From Mytilisepta virgata (Eukaryota; Mollusca; Bivalvia; Mytilida; Mytilidae): DNA of 64,000 nt. The notes under the pieces are model-generated. The model was not told the origin of the DNA. It did not search any database and was given only the letters and a program-made list of their open reading frames with translations. Positions 45,701 to 57,700 of the stretch are shown in pieces. The position numbers and the translations under genes are program-made. The stretch is from the NCBI GenBank assembly GCA_028015205.1, contig CM051518.1, positions 34,438,001 to 34,502,000 on the forward strand. The letters are read 5' to 3'. The stretch's first letter is position 1. Each line of letters begins with the position of its first letter.

Positions 45701-48700
45701 TATTACCTATACTGAGATTGTTGAAATTTTTCTGATCCGCTGTAAAACATTACTGCCAGCGCAGGACATAGTTTAACATTGGACCCTATGGGATAACATG
45801 TTAAAGTTCATCTCCTCGGAAACTACTTGAGCAAATTTAATCAAACTTTACAGGAATGATGTATGGAAGGTCCTTTACTAAGTTTGCCGAAATTTGTCCG
45901 ATCCACAGTAAAACATGGCTGCCAGAGCAGGACACAGTTTAACATTGGAATCTATGGGAAAACATGTTAAAGTTCAACTCCTCTGAAACGACTTGAGAAA
46001 ATTTAACCGAACTTTACAGGAATGATGTATGGAAGGTCCTATACTGAGATTGTTGAAATTTTTCCGATCCGCTGTAAAACATTTCTGCCAGCGCAGGACA
46101 TAGTTTAACATTGGACACTATGGGAAAACATGTTAAAGTTCATCTCCTCTGAATTTAATTGAGCAAATTTAACCAAACTTTACAGGAATGATGTATGGAT
46201 GGACCTTTACTAAGATTACCATAGTTTAACATATATGCCTATGGAAAAAATATTTTGATCATCTCCTATAAAACTATAATAGCAAATTGAATAAAACTGT
46301 ACTGGAATGATGTATGGAAGGTCCTTTACAAAGTTGGCTCATTATGCTCAAATCTGAGAAAAAACAGAAGGGGGGGGAATACTTTTAACTTTGGACCCTA
46401 TGAGAAAAATATATTTTGATCATCTGCTCTGAAACTTTTGAAGCAAATTCAACCAAAGAATTAATGGAAGTTTGTAGAAGCATTTTGTCAGGTTAGCGAT
46501 ACAGGCTCAGCCCACTGAGCCTCTACTTAATTTATGCATTTTATTTCTTCAAGTATTGTCACACACCAAAGAAGGTTTTAGAATTTTCTAAAATTGGAGT
46601 TGAATTTTGAAAATTGTGAATTAAAGCTTGTGACCTAAACTCCTTTCATTCTTCAATTTTTGTAAAGATTGCAAATCGTTCCTATGCCATCGGTCTCCAA
46701 AACGGAAAGTGTGGCCTCTTCGATACCATTGGACATTAGTACATAAAATGTAGTTCTAATGATGACAGCATTTTTAAATTATGAGTAATTTCTTGTTGGT
46801 AATATCTGAACTAATATTTTTAACTAGACACATTCTTTGTTATTTACCGAAAATTTCCAAGAAAATAAAATTAATTCCCGGACATTAATTCAAAGACATA
46901 CGCACCGCGAACGAATCTACGACTTCCTGTTACATTCCACTGAGGGCATATACAAAAATATAAAATGCTTTTACGTACATAATTTTATTTTTAAGATTAT
47001 CAATTAATATTAAGTATAATGTTACTTTTATAAATTTTAACGTATATTTATTCTTTTAGGATTGATCCTTTTAAATTATGCATGTTTTGAACTTTCAGCC
47101 ATTTTGGATGTTTACATTCTGGTCTGAGAAACGTGCTGTAGGCATTTAAGTTGCTCATTTGTTTATTTTCAAAAAATAAATCTGCCAAACCTCTGCTTAA
47201 ATTTGCATTGATAATTATGTATATCACAATTTTAAAATATTGACGATGATATGGATTAAGAATTTATATAGTAGAATTGATATAGTTATTTCGGGAACCC
47301 AAAAATAACTCCCGGAATCCCCATACACACGCATTATGTGTGTGATTTACATAATCTATCTATAGATAAACTTGGAAGTTGGATTTTTTGGAGTTGAAAT
47401 TTGAAAAATAAGAATGAATGTTTGATCTTTTCTCTATTTATAACATACTTGTATTGTCCCAAGTTAACAGGGCTCAACCTGGCGGGCGATTTGGGCGAAG
47501 AAGTCTTCTTGTAGTGTTTCACTTGACTTCGCCCAACTCTCGTCAAAAGCGAAGTTTGGGTTGACTGTAAATTTAATTATTCGACTGATCCATTTCAATG
47601 GTCGAAATCGCAAATATGACAGCCAATATTTTAATTAAGGAAAATCCAACTCGTGTAGTGAAAATAAAATCCATGCCGCCAGTTTTTTCAATCAGTAATC
47701 AAAGGGAAATAATTCCATAAGAAAAATATGGGTATACTATATATTTACTCGGCCCACTTACAACTCGGACAACGGTAAGTCGGACCGGAATAACAATAAT
47801 TTAAAAACAATGAGAAAGATACTGTGAATGAAGTAATGATTTGATTTTATGAACTTCTTTATGTTGACTCTGTTGTACACATTTTGTAAATTGGCTTAGA
47901 AGGCATGCAAGTTAAATTTGCCTTAACCAAGTTGAATTGTAAATCAGAGAATAAATCTTAATTTCTTTTAAAAAAACATTAGAATAAGACTAGCTCTTCA
48001 AATAAAAACAAAATCAGTGCCGATTGGTGCTTTGAAACGTCACGTCATAACTTCTCCTTGTCTTCCTCCACTTCTTGTTAGCTTCAGAGAGAAAAGTCAT
48101 TTCTCCCTGTCATCCTGAAGTAGGCTGAGCCCTGGTCCCAAATACATTAAAACTAACATTTTTGACACATTTCCATCCATGTTTTGAAAATACAGCCATT
48201 TTGATTGCTTACCTTCTGTTCCATTCACCTATAATAGGGTAGCGAGTTATCATCCGTTCTTGGGAATTTACTTTTAAATTAATTTATTATCAAAAATATT
48301 TGTACATTTACTAATGTGACGATTGTTTCTTTAATGGACCCATTATTCGAGAAAAACTTAAAATTATCTGTTAACTCAGACATGCATGTGAATCTAAATT
48401 TTTTTTTAAATCATGTCAAGTAAAATTACGATCCAATAACAAATATTTTATGAAAATTTATAACTTAAACACATTGAACTCTTATTGAAAAATCCCTTCG
48501 TACCCCAGAATGTACATCGATTTTGAATAAAAAAAAATACTCAATATTTCAGGAAAAAAGGAATACATTCATTGTAATTGGTCTCACATAGCAGAGAAAA
48601 TATTTGTGATAAAATTCCATTTGAAATTATACACAAGTACAGTTGCAATCTTTCCAGTGGTGATTTCCACCACTTTGATTGCATTCTGTTTCTTAACAAT

Positions 48701-51700
48701 ATTGTCATACATTATATGCACTTGTGCAATAAGGTTTTAGAATCTTTATTTTCAAAACTTAGGGGTTAATTGACAAGGATTGCCAATTTTCCTACCGAAG
48801 GTCGTGGTTCTCTCCGGGTACTATGTCTTCCTCCACCAATAAAAAAACGGCATAAAACCCCAACTAAACAAACAAACAAACAAAACTTGAGACCCACAGG
48901 GATGAATTTAAAAAATAATGAATTTTAACTTGTGTCCTTATATTTTTTCATTTTTCATTGCATGTAGTGATTTTATTTCTTCATAGAATGATTGTATAAT
49001 ATCTGTAAATGGGCAATAACGTTTTAGATTTTTCAGTTTTGGTAAGTGCCCCAACTAAACGTGGGACATGCAGGGATCACTGTCGATTCTGACAGTAGAT
49101 GTCTAGTTGGTTTTGGTGTTCAATTTTGTTATTTAGAATGGTGATAATGTAGATGTGCAGTTATATTTAAATTTTTTTTATATAAGTCCAGCATCCAAAT
49201 ACTTTACAAATTCTAATGTTTCAGGTAAAGAGTTCAACTATCTCTTCTTACAATAACATCTACATGTAGTTATGAACTGGAGCTTGTTATTAGTGCTGAA
49301 ACGATTAACTGTGATGCGTTAGAATCATGCCGTTCGATTGAATTTTTTATTCATCTACTTAAAATTTTTGAATTTTAAACCCCAAATCCATTTACGTTTT
49401 TCATTTACTTTTCTTAATCTCTAAACTTGAACAATATGGCTGAATTCTACTTTATCCCATGTTGAGTTTCTATTAAACTTGACGCCAAGAAAAATGAGGT
49501 CTGTCATATAGAAGCACTTTGAAATAAAAGAAAAAGAAAAAAATTTGCTGTTTGATTATCATTTTTGTGGAACAAAATTCAAATTAGCCAAATTAATTGA
49601 ACTTGTCCATGAAATTTTTTTTAGGCCAGATGCTCAAATTTTGGTGACCCTGTTCTATTTTCACTATAATAACTATACAGCACTTTTAACTAGTCAGGTT
49701 AAATATGAATTCTGCAGATTTTGAATAAAATAAGAATCTTTTATAAACTATTTGTAATCTGCACTTCTGAAAAAACATATAAAATTGTTTAAAAAAGGAA
49801 AAAAAATACCATGGAAAAATATTAACAAATAGAAAATAACCAAATCGAGGCATTTAAATCGTAAGTGCATGAATCATTGCAGCCCTACTTGTTATTTAAA
49901 TTTTCTCTTCTAAGATGTTTATCAAGTTTATCTTCTACAGGCTTATTATCATGCCACAGTGACATGGAACCCCCAAAAATATTGAACTCAGAAAAGGAGG
50001 GGGAAGTTTCATACCGATAAGAGCAACACAAATTGTTCACATAAAACCTGTGATATAAAGCTAATGTCAAGACACATTTTTTATGCCTATACTTGAAGGC
50101 AACAAAATGAAATATATGTGTCTTTCCGGTTATATGCCAAAAATGACATAAGGTGGGTAGGTAGGTAGGAAAAACATTTTATTTTGAAAAATTATTTTCT
50201 TGTCCATCCGAAAAATGGTAAATGGTCAAACTGGAATTACATACTTTTGTTCCACTGAACGCAATTCCAAGGCTAATCTAAATAAAAAAAAAACGTTTCC
50301 AGAAAAACTGATAAATTCCGGAATGTTTTTCTGATCCAAGGTCAATAAAATGTTTGAGATCATGGCCGAAAATGAGGTTGGCGGGGTAACAAAAAACACA
50401 CATATATTTTATTTTGGCCTTACTGCCTGGAAACTTCAGTTCACTAAATAAATTTTTGCTGTTTTGAAAATCTAAATGCTGGAATAATAAGGCAATTTTT
50501 TGTTACCCAGATTTTCTAACAGAAAAGTTTAGTTATTTGTTTGGCAAAGTATGGCAGGTAGGGTGTTAGGCAAATGTACGATGGGTTGATGGGCCTCTGC
50601 TTGGATGTTTTTTTTCAAGAAAGTGCAAGACATAATAAAACAAATATGAGGATTCCATCCAGTAACTTCAGTTTTAATTTAATCATTTGAATATAAGAAA
50701 TATTGTTATTGATCACAGGTTTAAAGCGTAAATATTTTGCTTATTCAAAAATTGCTCTATTTTATTTGAAGCCATGGAAATGTAATTTGGAATGATTAAA
50801 CACAGGTCAGTTTTAAACATCATGTGTCCATTTTCAAGTTTTGCCCAATAGTAATGAGAAAAAGATGAAATTATTGGTTTTTAAATACTAAATATTTTTT
50901 ACAAATTTGAAATATTTCGTGTTTTGTCAATTTAGATAATCCCAAAAATATGTCAACTTTTGGTTTTCTGTGAACTTTGTTTATCTTTTTTAACTTACTT
51001 TAGTATGCCTGAATTGGGTCCATGTATCTTCATAATTTAATATTTATGATAATTTTTTTTTGGTACAAATAAGGGAAGCTTTGTGAAAACAGATACTATA
51101 TTAATAGCAGTGGAACACAGTACTGATTTAAAGCAAGTTAAAATGAATGGATTGTATTGTATAATACAACTTTAGTTTATGATAATTTTGGCCATGATTT
51201 ACTATTGCTTTAAGTGAGTTTTAAATTTTTAATATTAAGAATAATTCAAAAATCAATTTCATGTTTCCTGAAGGATGGGTTTTATTATAATTAAATGATG
51301 AATTGACATGAACCAGAACTTATTGTTGACTATTGTAAGATATGTTTTAGAATTGTCCTTTCAGCACCCATAGCATAGTAATGCATAAGACTCACTTGCT
51401 TTGCTTGAATTGCCCCTTTGGAATTCCATATTTTTTAGCTCACCATCCACTATTCACATTTTAGTCTTCTCCTCTGAAACTGGGTGGCCAATTGGAATAA
51501 ATCTTGGCAGCCATGGTCCTTAGGTGGTCCTCTTCCAGAAGTATATATCCGATGACCTGACCTGTCATCCAAGATGGCCGCCAGAGCCAAACATAGTTTA
51601 ACATAGGACCCTATGGGGAATTTTCTGAAACATCTTTTTGTCTGAATCCGCTTGGCCAATTGGAACAAAATTTGACAGCAGTGGTCCTTAAGTGGTTTTC

Positions 51701-54700
51701 TTTCAGAACTGTTTCCGATGATCAAGCCCACCATCCAAAATGACCATTGTTAAACATAGTATCCTATGGGAAATTTACTTAAAGATCTTCTAGTTTAAAA
51801 CAACCTTGCCATTTGGAACAAAACTTAGCACCAATGGTCCTTAGTTTGTCCTCTTTCAGAAACATCTGATGATCCCACTCGTCATCCAAAATGGCCACCA
51901 CAGCCGAACATGGTTTAACATAGGACCTAATGGGAAAAATCACTCAAAGATCTTTTTGTTTGAAACCAGTGAGCCAGTTGGTTTGACAGCAATTTTCCAG
52001 GCTGCCATTCAAGATGGACATAGTCCAGGTGAGCGATACAGGCTCCTGGGAGCCTCTATTTTTATTTCTTGGGCTTACAAATTGTTGACACGGATCACAT
52101 ATTTTAGGTATTTTTGTCAAATTTTTAAACAGCACTTTTTGATAGGGATACAGGGGTAGAGTTGACAGTGGTTAAGCCCAATAGAGAATTCAGAACTAAG
52201 GATGGCAAAGCACTCGATGGGCAAGACCATTAAATATATAATGGAACAACAGAATGGTCCATAAATCAACAATAGGTTAAAAGTAATCTTCAGAAAGATG
52301 GGCAAATTTGAAGGATGTCAGTGGTACAAAAAAAAAAAACAATGGGCAAAATGGCTTCCAGCCAAAACTACTGTTACTTATAATTGTCCTTAAAAATATG
52401 AAAATCAAGGGATGCATTTTTTGCCCCTCCAGCCCACCAAAATATTCTTTCATTAACTCTTCCCCTCCCCAGCAATATCCTAAATATATGTTTTCAGGTC
52501 ATTACAATATCGCTTAATAGATAATTTACATATAGTTTGCCAAAGTTTGCAAAATAGCAAAAACTGGGAGTTACATGGCGATCCAAAGGATGTAAGAGCA
52601 AGTATTATTTGTATCACAGTTTTATACACAAAAAATTTCCTGCTGCTAAATGTCAATGCCATTAAAATTTGCTCATGTGGTTTGTGTAAATATGTATATC
52701 CACAAATTGGTTTCTGTTCAGTAAATTGAGTATGCTTGAACCAAATCAGTGAAATTTTTAAAACAATGTTTAAAATAATTATGCTCAGGTGAAGTTAGAC
52801 AGGTTTCACATTTGCTGTTCCTGAGTTATAACCTAATATGCAAAAAAGAACCAATAATTTGCGTTTCTGCTCATTAACTTGATTATGAAACAATGAAATC
52901 ATTTTAAATTTAAACACAATGTTGAGAAAGTCTATAAGCATAGGTTGTATTTTAAAGATTTGATCATGCGCAGTTCTAATTTTCTGTTCTTGAGTTTTGT
53001 GGAAAAAAGCCTAAGTTGAGATTTCCAATCATTAACTAGTTTATTCCTAAATGAATTAATGTTATATTTTAAAACATTTTTGCAACCCTGGAGTCCAAAT
53101 TTGATGCCTGATACATTTATTTTTCTGAGTTATGTCCCTTGATAATATGGAAATAGGCAGATTTGAGGTATTTGATTACTATCTGGAGCATGCTTCAACG
53201 AAATCATTTGAATTTTAACACAGTCAGTTGTTAGAATATTCTGAGATTCCTTTGACTTAATCGCCTATTTTAGAATTGGCTGGGGCCATTGGACCTCAGA
53301 GTGCAATCCATAAAACTTGGAAATTTGCCGATTCTGTCTAGAATTGGCACTTATCAGTGTTTTACTACCACAAAAACCTTATACAGTCAAATCTGTCTAT
53401 AAAGGGCAGCCAAGAGACCAGAAAAAAGTACCCTTTATACAGAGGTTAATTTTACCTGCTTTGTTCATAAATGGGACTTTTTCACTGTGCCCTTTATAGA
53501 CAGTGATTTGCTATATAGAGGTGCCCTTTAAAGCAGGTTCGACTATTTCATTTCTATAACCATTTTTCTCTTCTTAGGTTTAATTGTTTTAAGTAATGTC
53601 AATTAAATGAATAAAAACTGCTCAGTACTATAACAAATTTGTGCCATCTGCTTTCATTTTACCTGGTCAAAAGTGACAATCTCATGTATAAAAAAGTTTT
53701 TGGAGATACTTATTCAAATTGACTATGCGAAATAGTAGCCTCAGTTGAATACATAGTGTACTCCCCTTCTTGCACTATGTCTTCAATCTTGGCTACTATT
53801 TTCGCATAGTCAATGCTAACTGCAACATTATTATATAATTTGAATATTTAATTATTTCAGTAGTATATAGGTGTAACTTTGATTACAGACCCCTGAGATA
53901 GGCAACATCAAGTCGGTCTTATAATTCTTTAAACTCACTTGTTACAATGGTTCAAATGAGACAAAATTCAGTCTGCCAGTTGAATTTAGCCAAAAGAATT
54001 AGAAGGTAAAGAGTAGGCCAAAAGAGTAGGGTGGGTCAGCTAAATAGAACCACACAAATTTTATTTACCCTAGCATATTAGCCATCCATTTTACATTTAA
54101 GTTCAGTGTCATTATATATATTAAGCATGACATAGTTACATAACATGTTTAAGATAATCCTCAGGTATACCCAGAGAAATATTACAAAAAGATCTTGTTG
54201 GAAATTACAGAGCAGATTGAACCAAACTTGTTAGAGTCTGTTCTTAGCTGGATCTTTTCAGTCAGATTTATTAAATATTTCACACCTTGTGAACAAATTT
54301 AAATGCAACATAATGAGATAAGCTCCAAGAAGTAGAAACCTTAAAAAATTGATAATTACAATGTATGAGGTACTTGTAATAAAATTTCACAAAATATTCT
54401 TTTCCTACAATGTATTTCTGGTAATTTGGAATGGGGTGAATCCTATGTACCATCATACAATTAGTGAAATATGGTTTTACATTGTCTATGTAAGGGTGGT
54501 ATTTAACTGACCTTAATTCCTATTACCCTTATAGATGATAACATCAAACAGTAACTATTTGATCTTTAAAGAGACCTTTAATATTTTAGTTTATATACCC
54601 ATCTTATTGAGTAGAAGGACGACCGACTATTTATTGACATTCTATAAGTGAAACTTCCGTTAATGATAATTCAACTATGATTATGCCAATTTATTTTAAA

Positions 54701-57700
54701 GTCGGCCAGGTGTATTAAATCTGCGTTAAAACCGTATTGTTAAAAACACATTCTACAGTCTGTATTGGCTGCTATGTTTATGTCATAACAAAAAAATATG
54801 AACATTTAAGTGTACATGGGATAAAAAATTACTTCTATAAACTTGTGTGTTATATATTTGAATGGATAATTTATAAATTATTAATGTGTATTGAAGGTAG
54901 GCTTTTATTGATGGTTTTATATTGATAGTATTTATCAACATTGATTTGTATGATTGGTCTAAAGCCAATAATGTATTATACACAACAAATATAACTTTGC
55001 TAGATTATTAATATTAAGTAATTTTAAAAATTCTATTCAGGAACTGGTGTACATGTTTTAAATTTAATCATAAACAACTAATCTGGTGGTAACTTTAAAA
55101 AAATATTATCAGATGTTGTCATACTGGGTACAAGGAATCCATTGTTTTTATCAGATTTAAAATGTATGAAATATGAAAAAAGAGTATTTAAATAAAATTG
55201 AAATTTACACCATCTTGAAGCCATTAATTCTTTGCCATGGTAAAATATTTCTTTGTATAATATTCATTTTAGTAATGTATGAAGTGAGAAAAAATGCATG
55301 GTATATTTATCTTTGAGTTTTTTATGTCTCTATACCCATATAATTTTATTTAATTACTTTAGTGGTTAATCAGAAGTATTTAGAATTAACAATGTTTAAT
55401 GCTTCGGTAATATTGTAAAAATTTCTAGTTCCACTTGAAGTGACAAAAACAATTATTACCTATAACTTGAGTATCCAGTCACTTTTTCTCAGGTTAGTAA
55501 TATTTTCAGAATATTTATATTTTATGTATTAATCTGAATACTTCATTGTTTTTTTTTTTTTTATAAATTTTTGATATGAGTTCATTGATATTTTGTTAGT
55601 ATATTCATTCTTCCTAACATAAAAAATTCACTGATCAAGTTTTTGTATTGACATAAATATACTTTTTTTGTATTATTGACATATTTTTCATTTAAGATAA
55701 ATATTAAGAATTATCATACTGGCACTCTGTAAGTGTGGATTCTTTTGCAAAATCCTTGTCCAAACAAAAATGAAACTGACCTTCTATCATTGGGAATTAA
55801 TTGATTTTTGTAAAGAACTGTGAAAATGTTGTACCATATATGCCATTTTCATATTGTCGCTACCTGATGTCTATACTTTGAAATTTTGCTTTACATGAAA
55901 TTTGTCATGACAATTTCTTGGTTCTTATTTAAGAATTGAGAAATATTTAATCTACTTTTTGATAATAATGATACTGCTCTACTTGAGTATCTACCATCCA
56001 TTGCTCTACTAACCAAACTAGAGGAGTAATTCACTGGTGTAGCAGTCTACTGCTCTACTGAGCTAAAGGAGTACTCAATATCACAGCTACTGCTTTATCA
56101 ACTGAGCTAAAGGGATACTTCAGTATCACAGCTGTCTAATGTCCTACCTACTGAGCTAAAGGAATACCCCACTATCACAGCAGTCTACTGCTTTATCAAC
56201 TGAGCTAAAGGGATACTTCACTATCACAGCTATCTACTGTTCTACCAACTAAGTTAAAGGAATACCCCACTATCACAGCAGTCTACTGCTTTATCAACTG
56301 AGCTAAAGGGATACTTCACTATCACAGCTATCTACTGTTCTACCAACTAAGTTAAAGGAATACCCCACTATCACAGCAGTCTACTGCTTTATCAAATGAA
56401 CAAAAGGAATACTCCACTGTTAACAGAGCCTAAGGAGTACCCTATTAACACAACAGCATACTGCTCTGTTATCATAGCTGAAGAAGTTCTCTGCTAAATC
56501 AGCAGTCTACTGCACTGTCAACAGAGCTAAAGGAGTACTCCACTAGTGCAGCAGTCTCTTGCTTTATCAACTGAGCTTAAGGATACTCCACTATCACAGC
56601 AGTCTACTGGTCTATCAACTAAGCTAAAGGACTACTCCAATAGTGCAGCAGTCTACTGCTTTACCAACTGAGCTAAGGGCGTTCCCTACTAAGAAAAAAG
56701 CATACTGCTCTATAAACAAAGCTCAAGGAATACAATATCACCACAGTCTACTGCTCTGTCAAATGAGCTGAAGGAGTTCGCTACTTACACAGCAGTCTAC
56801 TGCATTGTCAACTGAGCTAAAGGAATACACTATCACAGCTGTCTACTGCTCTGTCAACTGAGATAAAAAACGAATACTCCATTATCACAGCAGTCTACTG
56901 CTTTATCAACTGAACAAAAGGAATACTCCACTGTTAACAGAGCCTAAGGAGTACCGTACTAACACCTGCTCTGTTAACATAGCTGAAGGAATTCTCTTCT
57001 AAATCAGCAGTCTACTGCACTGTCAACTGAGCTAAAGGAATACTCCACTAGTGTAGCAGTCTACTGCTCTACCAGCTGAGCTAAGGGAGTAGTCTACCAA
57101 TACAGCAGTCTACTGCTCTAACAGAGCTGAAGGAGTACACTGTTGACACAACAGTCTTCTGTTCTAACAACAGAGGTACAGAAGCACTCCCCTGCCTAGC
57201 AAATGAAAGATATTTATAAACATGTTTTTATCATAACAGTTTGAGAAGTTTCTGATAAAGATATGAATTTTATTAGATTTTTAAAACTTTTTATGGGGTG
57301 TTAATAAGACAGATCATATCAAGATTTACAATCTTGATGAAAAAGAAAATTTATTACTCGTATTTATAAACTCCATTTCACTGTACTTTGGTAAAGAAAG
57401 AAATTACTTAATGCCAGTAAATGGTAACCTGAATAAAAGATTTATTGTATTTATATACTGAATAAGTTAGGAGATCTACATAATTAAAGGGAAATTTATA
57501 CTGTAACCAAATGGAAATTTGAAGTATCTTCAGCAAGGCAAAAGAAAATGAATGACTGTTGGTAAATATAGAATAAATATAGTTGCAGCCTCTGATGTCA
57601 TCCTGTCATACAATGGAAATGTTAATAAGTTGTATTATTTTCTATTTAGATACCATCCAAAGCTAGATCATCGTGACCACAAGGGAAGAACTATACTTCA

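Noticed and set aside
55990..57190. True tRNA gene cluster
   Set aside because: Units are only about 49 bp, lack a T-arm and B-box, and show no standard anticodon arm, so they cannot encode ordinary tRNAs.
57552..57649. Extending ankyrin exon 3 upstream to an ATG at 57552
   Set aside because: The frame crosses a good acceptor (TCTATTTAG) and the upstream residues break the ankyrin repeat that the spliced form restores.
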